Below the pieces are notes generated by a model. That model was not told the origin of the DNA and made no database searches. It worked only from the letters and a program-made list of their open reading frames with translations. Source: Macrostomum hystrix (lineage: Eukaryota > Platyhelminthes > Macrostomidae). Taken from it: a stretch of DNA of 64,000 nucleotides. The translations under genes and the position numbers were made by a program. Location: contig CATNEN010000025.1 of the NCBI GenBank assembly GCA_950097015.1, positions 9,295,001-9,359,000 on the forward strand, in the 5' to 3' direction. Shown in pieces: positions 33,623-45,181 of the stretch; position 1 is the first letter of the stretch, and each line of letters starts with the position of its first letter.

Positions 33623-36600
33623 ATGCCAGCGGTTTATATTTCAACAGTTTTTCTGCTGCTCATTAGTAAGTGCATAAGTATTCATAATTAGTACAGTAAT
33701 TGCTGCTATAGTTCATATCAAAAGCATGTCTCACTTACTTGGCAGGCCAAGTCTCATGCGAGGATCAGCACTGTGTGAACATGGCAACTAAAGAAATCGA
33801 CCTCGAACTTGGAGCTGACAACCCGCAGCGAGTAAATATAAAGAGCCTTATCTTATCCGCATTGTCTGTTATAATTGCAGCAGTGCAGTGGGCAATGGCA
33901 CATTAGTTTGGTGACACTAGACCCGCAGCGAGTAAATATAAAGAGCCTTATCTTATCCGCATTGTCTGTTATAATTGCAGCAGTGCAGTGGGCAATGGCA
34001 CATTAGTTTGGTGACACTAGACCCGCAGCGAGTAAATATAAAGAGCCTTATCTTATCCGCATTGTCTGTTATAATTGCAGCAGTGCAGTGGGCAATGGCA
34101 CATTAGTTTGGTGACACTAGACCCGCAGCGAGTAAATATAAAGAGCCTTATCTTATCCGCATTGTCTGTTATAATTGCAGCAGTGCAGTGATCAATGGCA
34201 CATTATTTTGGTGAGACTAGACCCGCAGCGAGTAAATATAAAGAGCCTTATCTTATCCGCACTGTCTGTTATAATTGCAGCAGTGCAGTGGGCTATGGCA
34301 CATTAGTTTGGTGACACTAGACCCGCAGCGAGTAAATATAAAGAGCCTTATCTTATCCGCATTGTCTGTTATAATTGCAGCAGTGCAGTGGGCAATGGCA
34401 CATTAGTTTGGTGACACTAGACCCGCAGCGAGTAAATATAAAGAGCCTTATCTTATCCGCATTGTCTGTTATAATTGCAGCAGTGCAGTGGGCAATGGCA
34501 CATTAGTTTGGTGACACTAGACCCGCAGCCACCGAGGAGGCAATTCTGCCCATTTCGCTGACTCCTGAAAACACGCACACAGATACTGTTTGCAGACTCA
34601 CACAGGTGTGTACATCTGCCCTGACTTTCTCATCGTCAGGCAGTGTACACTTTCACTGTGCCTTGGAGGCTGGCCCTCAAAGCTTTATATCGCTCAACAA
34701 GCCCCCCAAGCCTTCTCTCCGCGGCTGCGCCCCAAATTAATGTGGCCTCACCGCGGAATCAAGCTCAGAGACCTTGGTGCGAGAGGTTAGACCACTAGTG
34801 CGCGTTAGGCCGCTCTGCCACACCTGCCTGAGTCCTACTACTGTAGCAGTCCTTGGCGTATCAACAGCCACCAACTCACCCTGCTTCCAGATGATGCCCC
34901 TCTCGCCCAGCGTCACCACCACTTTGTGGCCCCTGTGCGAGCTTATTGTCCTTTGTTATTTGAAGCACAAACTTGGCTAGCTGATCGCTGTGATTTATTC
35001 AATAATTTCTATCCTCCCAAACCCGCCGCAGGTGTTGACCTATGCTGCAGGCGAGCCGTGCTATCAGAGGAACCTGCAGTGCAAGTGGATTCTGAAGGCG
35101 GCCAACTATGACCAGCCCAGACAGATGTACATTCAGGTGCCCGTGGTGGACTTTGACGCTAATAGTGCGACTCAGTGCAGCAGCTCAGATGCTGACGTGT
35201 TCACCATGACGCTAAAACTGAACGAGAGTGAGTATTTCAAGTTTTTTTACCTTAGTTAGGACAGTTTTATAAAACACACTTCTAATCATTTTTTCAGGCA
35301 AAACCCAAACTGAAAGCTGGTGCTCAGACAAGTCGGTGAAAATCAAACAGCAGATTGTCAATTTGTGGGACTCGTGAGTTGGATAACAATGAACTCTTTG
35401 CTACCTGCATACTGTCTAATTAGTTTTGTTATGGGATATTTGCTCACTTTGTCAAAGGTCGTTCAACCTGACTGTGGAATTCCGGTCCGACAATGAGCAA
35501 GTCCGCTCTGATGCCAAGGGATTGCAGATGGATGTGCAGGTGCTGGACAGAGATTATTGCCATAAGAGAATGCTGTATCTTAACGGCTCCTGCTACCTGG
35601 TCACTCCTGAGCAGCTGACGCTAGCCGATGCGTATCAAGTGTCTAGGAACTTCCTTGGCAATGTCTTCGTAGTGCCTGCAGACCAGGAAGTGACCAGATT
35701 TCTTAAACGCTTTTTTGAAAACAGTAAGTTGCTTTTTTCACAGGCTGTCACGTGAAGTAGTCCACCTGGCTAGCATTTGTTATCCTGCTTCGCTTGCAGA
35801 TTCTAAAAGAGCGAAAGATCTGCCCTTCGCCTCACCGCTGGCTCTGCTCGGTCGTAAGTTGTGGACCGGCTACTTACTCAGCCTCTCCGGTGTTGACCCA
35901 CCCGCGCCCGGCCCGGCTCAAAATTATTCTGTTGAATTCTTTAACGCCAAGCAGAACTGCAATGTTAGCCGGCGCCAAATTGATGTGTAATTGTTTTAGA
36001 CTGTCTGCAACTCTTAGCTCATTTGACTTAGCTGCAAGATGCCTCGATCCGTGCGGATGCAGTGAAGAAAAGGACCGCCCATTCCGCCCCTGGCAACCAG
36101 ATGCTCCTGAGGTACCGAAGCAAGCTCTCGGGTTCGCAAACTTCAAAAAAGCGTTGGTTTTGGCCCAAGATTGACTGGGTATTGGCAGATAAAGTGTTCC
36201 GCAATTTTTGCTGGTGGACTGGCAAATGGACACAGCTCCCCCTGCTACCTGGCTCTGGAGGAAGCGGTGAAGGTAGAAAAAGCTGTGCTTTGAAAGAGGC
36301 TTACTGACCGCTCTGAGGTCTCTGCGATTGGGCTTTAGAAGGGCCTGACTTACAAATGCTGTGCGAGGGAGTGGGGACCGCGGCCCTGGACTGCTGATAG
36401 TTCTGGGTGTTGCAACTGAGTTTCTATGTCAATTTCCTTCCACTGTCCTCACTCTCTACTCTATTCAGTTCGCTTGGATCGAGTTTGGCCTCGCAGTCTG
36501 GCGCTAATCAGTGCGGCCTAGCCCTCGAATGGAAGAGCAACGACACCTGGCTTCTCACCTGCGAATCAACTGACCTGAAACTGCCAGCTCTGATCCAGTT

Positions 36601-36862
36601 CAACCAGATTCCTGAAACCAAGGATGACCTGCACCCGCAGCTGTTCAGGACCTGCGAATACTTGCCTACGTCTAAGCTGAAGACATGGCAGACTCGCAGC
36701 TGCCAGCTTGGCTGCATTATCAGCATCGGGGCCGCGGTGTTGTCCATTGTGCTAGTTATTGTCATATTTTTTGTCCTAATCTGTCGGGCCTGCCGCAGAG
36801 AAGACTCACCCTGGCAGGAATTTGTCGTCGGCGCACCTGAAATGGAGCCTTTAAAGGCTTAA
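33623..36862 (+). CDS. Receptor paralogue 2: CUB + C-type-lectin-like type I membrane protein
   Basis: Exons 33623-33665, 33746-33831, 35032-35227, 35298-35373, 35458-35723, 35800-35986 and 36469-36862 (TAA), 415 residues, phases 1-0-1-2-1-2 as in its two neighbours. Signal peptide VYISTVFLLLI. The CUB-like part has LQCKWILKA, QVPVVDFDA, WCSDKS and FNLTVEFRSDNEQ. The lectin-like part has YCHKRMLYLNGSCYLVTPEQ, LWTGYLL and CGLALEW..LLTC. Membrane segment about 365-390 (IVLVIVIFFVLIC), short tail of about 25 residues. Exons 3, 5 and 7 are very close to those of gene 3 at the nucleotide level (shared gaccagcccagacagatgtacatt and caatgagcaagtccgctc), pointing to recent duplication or conversion. 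The donor of exon 2 is repeated seven times downstream. Confidence 0.8.
33822..34525. repeat. 100-bp tandem repeat (7 units) containing an exon end, splice donor and SINE end
   Basis: Period exactly 100: aagagccttatcttatccgc recurs at 33841, 33941, 34041, 34141, 34241, 34341 and 34441. Each unit starts with acccgcagcgagtaaat, the last bases of exon 2 of receptor gene 2 plus its donor. It runs through intron sequence and finishes with cattagtttggtgacactag, the terminus of SINE family A. Units are nearly identical. Confidence 0.95.
34490..34835 (-). mobile_element. SINE family A, near full length
   Basis: Intron 2 of receptor gene 2. On the minus strand: head gtggcagagcggcctaacgcg (A-box-like, tRNA-Ser/Leu type) and gagcttgattccgcggtgagg (B-box-like); then ggggcgcagccgcggagagaagg, gatgagaaagtcagggcagatg, cacacctgtgtgagtctgc, and tail ggtggctgcgggtctagtgtcaccaaac. 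This is the best reference copy in the window. Confidence 0.75.
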
Positions 36863-38318
36863 ACTCACTTGCTGGTTTCAGTTAGCTAAAAACTATTTTA
36901 AAAAGTCCTCACTTTCTTTGCTGTTCTAGTCTATGCTTTATCCCATAATTATCGACTGAGTTTTCCATTCACATTTTCCAAATGCATCACAGATTTTGTC
37001 TCTCTGCGTTACACAAGCTCCCAGCTTTTGCCTATCGCTTTTAACGTTTACAAACCACAGTTTATAACTGCTTGCTGGAATTTTTTAAATTAGATTTTTT
37101 GTTAACAGCTAAGCAGAATGATACTAATACTATCAGTATGACCTGACCAATCTGCACACGCAGGCACACTTACACAGGGTTAAATAGTTACCAGCCTGTC
37201 CTTTTCCATCGTCAGACAGTGTACACTCTCACTCTACCTTGATGGTTGACAAGACACCAAACCCTTTTTCCGCGGCTGCGTCCCAACTAAATGTAGCGTC
37301 GACGTAACAAGTCATCTGTTGAAGAAATTAAAAGAACTACGTTGCTGTCTTAAAAAACTATCCTAATTGCATGCAATGCAGAAGATGTTGGACTATTTAG
37401 ATCCCCATTTTACCTTTACAATATATGATTGTTTTTTTTTACAGCTTGTGATATGATTTTGTTAGTGTGCTAAAATGTTTTTTAACTCTTTTTAGTTTTC
37501 TACTTGGCAATTTTAAACAGCCCGTGCTGTTTTACACCTTCTTGTAAAATCTTGATATCTTATGAAACTTTGCTGAAATCCAAAAGCTGAAGGACCAAGC
37601 TATTAAAATTTAATTCTTATCAATCATTGTTTTTTATTCACCGACTTGACTTACCTGGGTGGGACATCGGTTCTGGACCATATTAGAAGTGGAGGTGTCT
37701 ATTTTATGCACCTGTTGTTTCTGCGGTTGAGTCCTATGAAAGGCAATATTTACTCGATTCTTAAACACCTTGTATGATTGTGGCTGTGTTTTAGCCATTT
37801 GCAGCTGCTTTAAGAATACTTTATTATTGCTTTTGTATGACAGTTCTTCGTGAGTCACGTTAATCATCTATCTATTTTTCTAACATAGGTATTGTACTTG
37901 ATTTTTTATTAACCTCATTTAACCTCATGGCGTCTTGTATCCAGCTATGTGCAATTTTCTAAGTAATTTTTGTGTATTCTAGTCATATTTATCTAAGTCA
38001 CTTTGATAAATGTGGGACTGTTTTATGTGGGACTTCATTTTATCTATTCAAAAAACATCTGAAAAACGTCCTTTTGCACAAACATCTTTGCAATCATTTG
38101 TATTGATGTTCATTTTTATCTGCTTATTTGTGAAAGTATAGTATATAAAGTATAGTTAATATGAGTACCAATACTGTTGCGTTTTATTGAGTGGATTTGC
38201 TTGTTGTTATTAAAAAAAATCGAAGTAGGCTTACTAGGAGCAATACAAGATGTACTTTTATGAGGCACAAACTTTTGCATCCTAACATCATAAATCTAAT
38301 TCTTTAACTCTGTTTCAG
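36863..38318. other. Intergenic region between receptor genes 2 and 3
   Basis: Contains a decayed SINE family A copy (37130-37310, minus). Otherwise nothing is recognised. It ends in ctctgtttcag at 38318, 15 bases before the ATG of gene 3. Confidence 0.5.
37130..37310 (-). mobile_element. SINE family A, 5' part
   Basis: Matches in reverse orientation through cgtcagacagtgtacactctcac, ccaaaccctttttccgcggctgcgtcccaact. The tRNA-like head is lost. Confidence 0.5.
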
Positions 38319-38333
38319 AACTGAAAGCTTAAC

Positions 38334-41064
38334 ATGACTACAAAGCTGAGCTCATTACTCGTTATTTCTCTGCTGCTGATCAGTAAGTTAAGTGGCTTGT
38401 TCGTTGAGGTTACATAATGATATTGGTTATTAATTATATTTGCTGATTACAATTGCCCGTTGGGGCTACATGTGCAACACAGCCCAGTCGTAGCTATTGC
38501 GCGGCTCATCTGAAGGCAGCATGCAGCTGTTCAGTCCATGGACCGGGGGCCACACCTACCCTCAATTACCAGCTAGTACCCGTTTTACAGCTGGGTGAAC
38601 TGAAGCAATGCTGAGTGAGTTGTCCTGCTAATGGATACGAATTGTTCCAGCGAAGTCGGAATCGAACCCCGATAGCTTCAAGTCGATTAGCTTGAGAAAA
38701 CCACTAGGCTACAAACCCTGATTTAATAGAAATTTATTTGGAAGGAGTTCTGCTCACATCTGTGCTATTAATTATTTATTAAACATTCTCAGCTACTGCC
38801 AGGTCTGAAGATCAGTACTGCCTGCGCACCAGAGGCTTTACCACAGTTGCCAATGTCATTAAAGTCTTAATTGGTGATATCAACCCACAGAGGGTGAGTA
38901 GTATGTTGCAAACGGCCTTTATCGACCAGAAGATAAGAAATCCTTAGAACAAAAGATTCCTATGTACTAGAGTACGTAAGCCATGCCTTAAGAATAGCCA
39001 AGTAGGCGAGTTTTATTAGCACCCAGTTGGTTCAGATTTGCGCTTCCAAAGAACAATAGACTGCGCTTCCAAAGGCTGTGTGCCTGTACGTGGACTGAGG
39101 AGGCCGCGACTCCCCACAAAAGTTTTTATCTGAGCTAATGCTGGCAATAGTTATATAGATGGCTAAGTGTGAAGAAAATGCTATTTAAACGACTTGCTCA
39201 ACCCCCAAGACACATTTAGAGCCTGGATAAAAGAAAGCTGCGTCTGCTGTTTCAGGTGATGACGTATGTCCGAGATGATCCGGGCTATCCGAAGAACCTG
39301 AAGTGCACGTGGACTCTGAAGGCGATCAACTATGACCAGCCCAGACAGATGTACATTGACGTGCCCGTGGTGGACTTTGACAACAATATTGACCCGTTTT
39401 GCAACAAAACCGACGTGTTCAGATTCTGGCATAAGTACAACGAGAGTGAGTGGCTTGGCTTAAGACAAAAGTTTCCTCTAAGTTTCCTCTCAACCCTCGA
39501 CAATTCAACACTCCTATCAAGCAGAAATCATTTATAGTCATTTAACTAAAACTCCGAGTCACAGAGTAATTTCATTGGCTTTCGATTCAAATTAAAACTC
39601 TAACGTGGAAGTACAAGCCGGCAATGTGTGACTTTTTATTAAGGAAAATGTGGTGCTTTAGTTTTGGCTTTTACGAGTGTAATTTCGTTACTCTCTAAAT
39701 ATAGCGAACATCTCTGTTTAATTCTTATTGAGTATTTACAACAGCTGCTATCAGCCGACTGCACACATTTCAGCTGATTCGCGGCAGGAGTACTGGTGCA
39801 GTAAATCGTCCGTGTCACGTAGTTTCCGATTCTTGCCGTTCAGACGGCAAATATTCAACTTGTGGGACCCGTGAGTAGCACTGCAGCTTCTTACTGAGCT
39901 CTCTTATGAGAATGCGAGTTGAGACCCTGCTGCCTCACTTACCACTTCACTCTGCAGGTCGTACTACCTGGATGTGATATTCCAGTCTGACAATGAGCAA
40001 GTCCGCTCCGATGCCAAGGGATTGCAGATGAATGTGCAGGTACTGGGCAGAGATTTTTGCCACAGGAACATGCTGTATCTCGATGAATACTGCTACCTGG
40101 TCACTCCTGAGAATGTGTCGCCAGCTCAATCCAATCAGGTTGGAAAACTCTTCCTCGGCAACTTTTTCACTGTCCGAAACGCCTCTTCTGGCCGGGATAT
40201 CTTAAACTTTCTGACCAGATTCTCTGAGAGAAGTACGCATTTCTTTTTCGAATTTCTGATGAGAGTATTTATGCTCAATTGTGCTCAATATTGTCATCGA
40301 TTTGAATACCTCTGCGCTTCCCTCAGACAAAGCCAGGATAGGCGAGTATCCTTACGAGTCGCCTCTGGTCTTGACTAATCTCAGAGTGTGGACCGGCTAC
40401 TTTGTGAACGAATCCTCCTTCAGCGAGGAGGACCCGGTCATGTTTTACTCAGATCCGATAGACGACTGCATTGTCAAGCAAGTGAAAGTGTGAGTGCTGC
40501 TTCTCTATCCCGAGTCTAGTCTAAAGGATATTGTAAATATCATATGGTTTAGAATTTCAATCATTCGATTTCAGGACTCGTGAGATTTTGACCGGCTGTA
40601 ATAAAAACCCAGCGCCTGTAGCCCTTAATTGGCTTAGCAACGGCAGCGTGCATTTTTCCTGTGTGCCAGGCAGCGATTCGATGCCAGCTCTGATCCAGTT
40701 CAGCCAGATTCCTGAAACCAAGGGCGACCTGCACCCGCAGCTGTTCCGCACCTGCGACATCGCGCTGCCAACAACGACTACGACTCCGGAACCAACGACA
40801 ACTACAGCGCCGCCACCAACCACAGTAGTGCCTCCAGCCGACAATACTATCATTATTATTGTGATTGCTGTTGCCCTTGTTATCATCATGGCTATTGTGA
40901 TTGGTGTCGTTGTCTACTTTTGTCGTCAAAGAGGACAGCAGCCGCAATCAACTAATGGGGACGAGCCGCCACGGCAGGGTAATCAGAAAGAGAAAGAAAG
41001 CCAGAAGCCGCTAATGAGGATGGAACCTCGGGATTTCAAAGGTGATGGAAACGCCGTGGCTTAG
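38334..41064 (+). CDS. Receptor paralogue 3: CUB + C-type-lectin-like protein with mucin-like stalk
   Basis: Exons 38334-38382, 38793-38893, 39256-39445, 39774-39870, 39958-40232, 40327-40489 and 40575-41064 (TAG), 454 residues, same seven-exon, same-phase plan. Signal peptide LLVISLLLI. The CUB-like part has LKCTWTLKA, DVPVVDFDN, YWCSKS and YYLDVIFQSDNEQ. The lectin-like part has FCHRNMLYLDEYCYLVT and VWTGYF; the GSC of the other two genes is EYC here. Unlike its sisters it has a Thr/Pro-rich O-glycosylation-type stalk (about 355-381, TTTTTPEPTTTTAPPPTT) before the membrane segment (about 382-406, IIIIVIAVALVIIMAIVIG). The tail is charged. Ligand and function unknown. AATAAA at 41355 is a possible poly(A) signal. 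Confidence 0.8.
38470..38725 (-). mobile_element. SINE family B with tRNA-like head
   Basis: Intron 1 of receptor gene 3. On the minus strand, gtagcctagtggttttctcaagc (A box), then ggggttcgattccgac (B box), then a body with acccagctgtaaaacgggtac and cggtccatggactgaac, a tRNA-derived SINE layout. Confidence 0.65.
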
Positions 41065-42537
41065 AGGCTTGGCTTGGCTGGACAATGTCGAAGGATACCA
41101 TCTCAAGTGAATTGAGTGTTTGATTGGTGGGCAGAGAGTTGCCTAAATCTGTTTAGCTTGTTGCCGGTTTGAGATGGAGGAAAAAGCTGAGTTGTCAGTT
41201 TTTTGTGTTGATTCATCTAAACAAAATCGGTAATGCATGTTTAAGAAGCTGCTTAAATGCTCATTTAATTAAAAAATTAAATTTAAAAAATTGAAAAATC
41301 TTTTTTTGTCGTGAAAATTTAGTCTGTCATTATGATTTAAGTATTTACTAAGCGAATAAACAGTTAATCGGCTTCTTTACTTGTAAAAATATTTCTATAG
41401 CCATCGTTGATTTATGCTACATGCCTGGCTTTGTTAAATATTTTTCTTCAATAATTATTAGGTTTTATCGTGTTTCTCCTAAATATTTATCGCGCCTTGT
41501 GAAAGTTAACCAGCCAGCGAATCATGTATTGAAGTTTTCATTTAGTTAGTAACTTCTAGCGTATACCTTTCATAACATTTCTGCTTTGTGTGGTCGCATG
41601 TGACGAGCGTATTATCGTACGAGTATAAACAAAAATTAACTTGATATGCTGCACCGCATGACTACATAATACTTTGATTTAGCTGGAGCACTACTAATTA
41701 TTTAGCCCCCTGTTGTACAAAATCAAGTACGTAAAAATCTGTTTTCAACTTGCTAGAAATTCATTTCGAGTGTTTTTTTAGCTTCCTTTTCTTCATCATT
41801 ATACTTACAGATCATCGGTTGCCATCGATGTTAACTTTTTTGTTTTTTATTTTAGATTTCGAGCACCTTTTTAAATAGGCCTCGCTAAAATAATAAAATT
41901 AGTTGTTGTCTTTTTACCTGTTAAGGCCCGGTAATATTATATATTTTCATACGTATTCTGCTTAATTTTCTATATTGCCTTGGTATATGTTTTCTCCAAT
42001 CTGAAGTACCGTAGGCATTACTATGTAATGTCCTTTCATGATACTGTCTCGTCTTAAAAGTTTTTCCTTATTAAAATCTATACAGCATCTCAGCTCTGTT
42101 AAGCAAAATAAATATTTTGTGTTGGCTAATGTCGCTTTGGTTTGTTTTGCGAGGTAAATTTTGTTGTCGTGCTAAACATTAGGTTTTCTTAACTTTTGGA
42201 AATTTACCTTATGTTAGGTAACTGATCGTTATCGTGCTTCTAACTCACTTTGCAACTGAAGGCTCCCTGTGAAACAGTGTTATCCCCTTTTTCTGTTTAT
42301 CTTTACTTTAACCTACCGGCAGATATTTTACGCTTTGCATGATTGTGCGAATCTGAAACATGCTTTATATCAGTTTCTATTTATACTATTTATATTCAGG
42401 CACTTTTAAAGCTTAGCAGGTTCAGCACGGCAGTGAAAGATTTAATCTAAAAAGTGCTGCTTTTCTGTAAACTCAATGGTATCTATTTAGTGCAGGATAA
42501 TTGGTACTAGTAACTAGGGAATTTAGGTCTTTTATAA
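41065..42537. other. Intergenic region downstream of receptor gene 3
   Basis: AT-rich, 1.5 kb, no gene or repeat family recognised. AATAAA at 41355-41360 and again near 42106. Confidence 0.5.
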
Positions 42538-43290
42538 ATGGCGAGGAGTGGCAGAGCTGTTAACGCGTCTGCCTCTTACACCAGGGTCCCTGAGCTCGGT
42601 TCTACGGTGAGGCCATTCATTTGGGGCGCAGCCGCGGAGAGAAGGCTTGGGGGCTTGTGCGATTTACACCCTTGAAAGTCTACACTGCATGATGATGAGA
42701 TGATGAGTCAGGGCAGATGTCTACACTGCATGATGATGAGATGATGAGTCAGGGCAGATGTCTACACTGCATGATGATGAGATGATGAGTCAGGGCAGAT
42801 GTCTACACTGCATGATGATGAGATGATGAGTCAGGGCAGATGTCTATACTGCATGATGATGAGATGATGAGTCAGGGCAGATGTCTACACTGCATGATGA
42901 TGAGATGATGAGTCAGGGCAGATGTCTACACTGCATGATGATGAGATGATGAGTCAGGGCAGATGTCTACACTGCATGATGATGAGATGATGAGTCAGGG
43001 CAGATGTCTACACTGCATGATGATGAGATGATGAGTCAGGGCAGATGTCTACACTGCATGATGATGAGATGATGAGTCAGGGCAGATGTCTACACTGCAT
43101 GATGATGAGATGATGAGTCAGGGCAGATGTCTATACTGCATGATGATGAGATGATGAGTCAGGGCAGATGTACATCGCTGTGTGAGTGTGTGCCTGCAAA
43201 CAATATCTGTGCGTGTGTTCTCAGGAGTCAGTGAAAAGGGCAGAATTGCCTCCTCGCTGGCTGCGGGTCTATTGTCACCAAGTGATGTAA
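42538..43290 (+). mobile_element. SINE family A carrying an internal minisatellite
   Basis: The head has gtggcagagctgttaacgcg (A-box-like) and gagctcggttctacggtgagg (B-box-like), then ggggcgcagccgcggagagaagg. The body is interrupted at its gatgatgag..tcagggcagatg segment by about 12 tandem copies of 41 bp. It then resumes with tgtgtgagtgtgtgcctgc, tctcaggagtcagtgaaaagggcagaattgcctcctcgctggctgcgggtctattgtcacc. Confidence 0.75.
42681..43170. repeat. 41-bp minisatellite inside the SINE (about 12 units)
   Basis: The unit is GATGATGAGATGATGAGTCAGGGCAGATGTCTACACTGCAT, nearly perfect; two units have ctatactg. The unit is a piece of the SINE body itself. Confidence 0.95.
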
Positions 43291-44100
43291 GTATTATTAT
43301 AATGAATACCTGCCACACTGTGCAATCCTGCTAATCCACAAGAAGACTAATGTTCCTTATTCTGCTTCACGGCGCAAGGCTTTCACCTGTTCATTTTAAA
43401 CACCTTGCTGAATTAAGTTTTACTCCAGGAGCTAAAAAGCGCCCTTATAAATATTTTTACTATACAAACGCGTTAATATAAACAGTGCACTATTTAGAAC
43501 TGAAAACCTTGCACTTAAACTTCATTCGCTGCCTCACTGTGAGACAGCGATTTGAATGCTACACTATAAGTAGCTTTAATTCTCTTCTTTAAATATATAT
43601 TTCCACGTCTCATTTATCAAGAACTATGGATTTTATTCTAATATTTTTTCATAACCCTTACATAAAAGCTCATTGCTGGTCACTTCGTCAACTGCCATTA
43701 CGTCAAATGGTCGTCAGCTGGACTCATCCCTGTATTTGGTCACTTCGTCAACTAGCCAATTACGCAGTAACTGTATCATACTGTATATACTGCTGTACAT
43801 ACAGTACTACTGTACTTCTGCTCTAATTAGCGATTGTTGACAACATTGACAACTCCGCGAATACGCATCCGTTTGCAAAGCGACACATCACTATCGATAG
43901 AGCTTCCAACCGAGGTTAATCAGCTCGAATTTTAAGTAAAAACATGGACAATTTGCTTTGTTTTCCTTTAAAAAGCTTCTGATTGCCTGCATTGAAATAT
44001 TACAGTGTTTTGTGCTCTCTACGATAAAAATTCGCCTGTTAAAAATTCACTGAATTTCTAATTACGCAGCCAGTTACTAGAATACCAAACGTACGAGATT
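43291..44100. other. Intergenic, with small cacttcgtcaact repeats
   Basis: Two copies of ggtcacttcgtcaact at 43679 and 43739 recall the cacttcgtcatc ends of the 15-kb MITE. No gene seen. Confidence 0.4.
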
Positions 44101-44793
44101 TTACGAAACAAACATACCAAACAAGCGGCGCTTGCTCAAAACTGCACTTCGCAGGCGATTCAGCTGATCCATTACGTAATCTGAGTTGATAGTCTGACCT
44201 TGTGGAACATAGTCAACCAGCAGCACTCCGCGAGCATCGAACCACACAGTGCACATCACATTTCGAGTCCAGGATGACTTCATTGCCTTCTGATGAGGAT
44301 GGCGCCCCTTGGGTCCCCAGTGCATTGTCTGCTGCTTGGTTAACGGCTGGGCAGTACAGTCTCATCCATCGTGATGGTCAGCTCCTTGAACTTGGTGTCT
44401 CCAAGCTCGTCCCACACTGCCCGATTCTCCAGCGCGCAACGCACTCTTGCCTTCTTGCGCTCTTCTGTAAGGTCACGTGGCACCCACTTGGCGCAGATCT
44501 TCGACTATCCTTCGCGTTTCAGAATGCGCCAGACAGAAGCGTAGGGTATGTCAAACTTGCTCTCTGGAGCGTGGACGGCCTGATCGTGGAGCATCAGCAA
44601 CACTAGTCGCACCTCCAGCAGCAAGTCGGTGATGGTCAAACACTTGCGACCGCCCTAACGCGTAGTCACCGAATGCTTGGCATACCTCTGCAAACGTATG
44701 CGTCGCTGTCTTGCCTTGACGTTGACATGCAATGATGAAGTGGCACTGGCTGTGTTTTGACCCAAAGTCCGCGGAGTTGGTCGGTCGACTCAT
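44101..44793 (-). pseudogene. mariner transposase, N-terminal and central part
   Basis: Starts at 44793 on the minus strand with a Met and a mariner-type helix-turn-helix region (FIIACQRQGKTATHTFAEV, later SGRPRS). Decayed segments resembling KICAKWVPRDL and LTITMDETVL follow. The central motif is CTVWFDARGVLLVDYVPQG, with the first mariner Asp altered in context, then INSDYVMDQLNRLR. It is interrupted by frame changes, and the C-terminal half is missing in this orientation. Confidence 0.75.
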
Positions 44794-44956
44794 TTCAGAA
44801 CGGTAGAGCGTAGTAGGCTGCTAAAAATATTATTCGTTTTGATGCTGCTAAAGCCGCATCGCAGTTGTCTAATGTGTCTATGGCTAAAACTCATGTGTCA
44901 TCGAGAGAAACTTGTAATCTCGGTATCGATCAGTATCGATTCATTTATTCGGTAAG

Positions 44957-45181
44957 ATGAAGATGCCTCTGCGTGGTCAGATCTTCTCAACTCGTGACGA
45001 AGTCATCAATGCCACCAATCAGTCGCTTAGTCAGCTGAAGGCTGAATTCTGGGAGGCTGTCTTCGACGCGCTAATTGAGCGCTACAAGAAGTGCATCTCC
45101 ATCAAAGGCGAGTACGTAGAGCGCGCAAGCTGTCAGCCTCGCGACACAGCCGACGGTATCAGTGACTCTGACAGTGATTAG
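44957..45181 (+). pseudogene. mariner transposase, C-terminal part, opposite orientation
   Basis: PLRGQIFSTRDEVINATNQ and ALIERYKKCISIKGEYVE match the last part of mariner transposases (LRG..F.s..EV and RW.KCI...G.Y.E). It runs head-to-head with the N-terminal fragment on the other strand, so the two cannot be one uninterrupted gene. The terminal acidic extension is DSDSD. Confidence 0.75.

Noticed and set aside
35794-36307. Overlapping 126-, 119- and 81-codon frames between receptor gene 2 exons 6 and 7
   Set aside because: They overlap each other on both strands, lie in an intron whose splice phases match the paralogues, and have no recognisable domain.
42538-42612. tRNA gene
   Set aside because: A- and B-box-like words are present, but the cloverleaf is incomplete and the same head recurs with a common body elsewhere, so it is a SINE head.
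43118-43318. 66-codon minus frame with a hydrophobic start
   Set aside because: It is the tail of SINE family A read in antisense.
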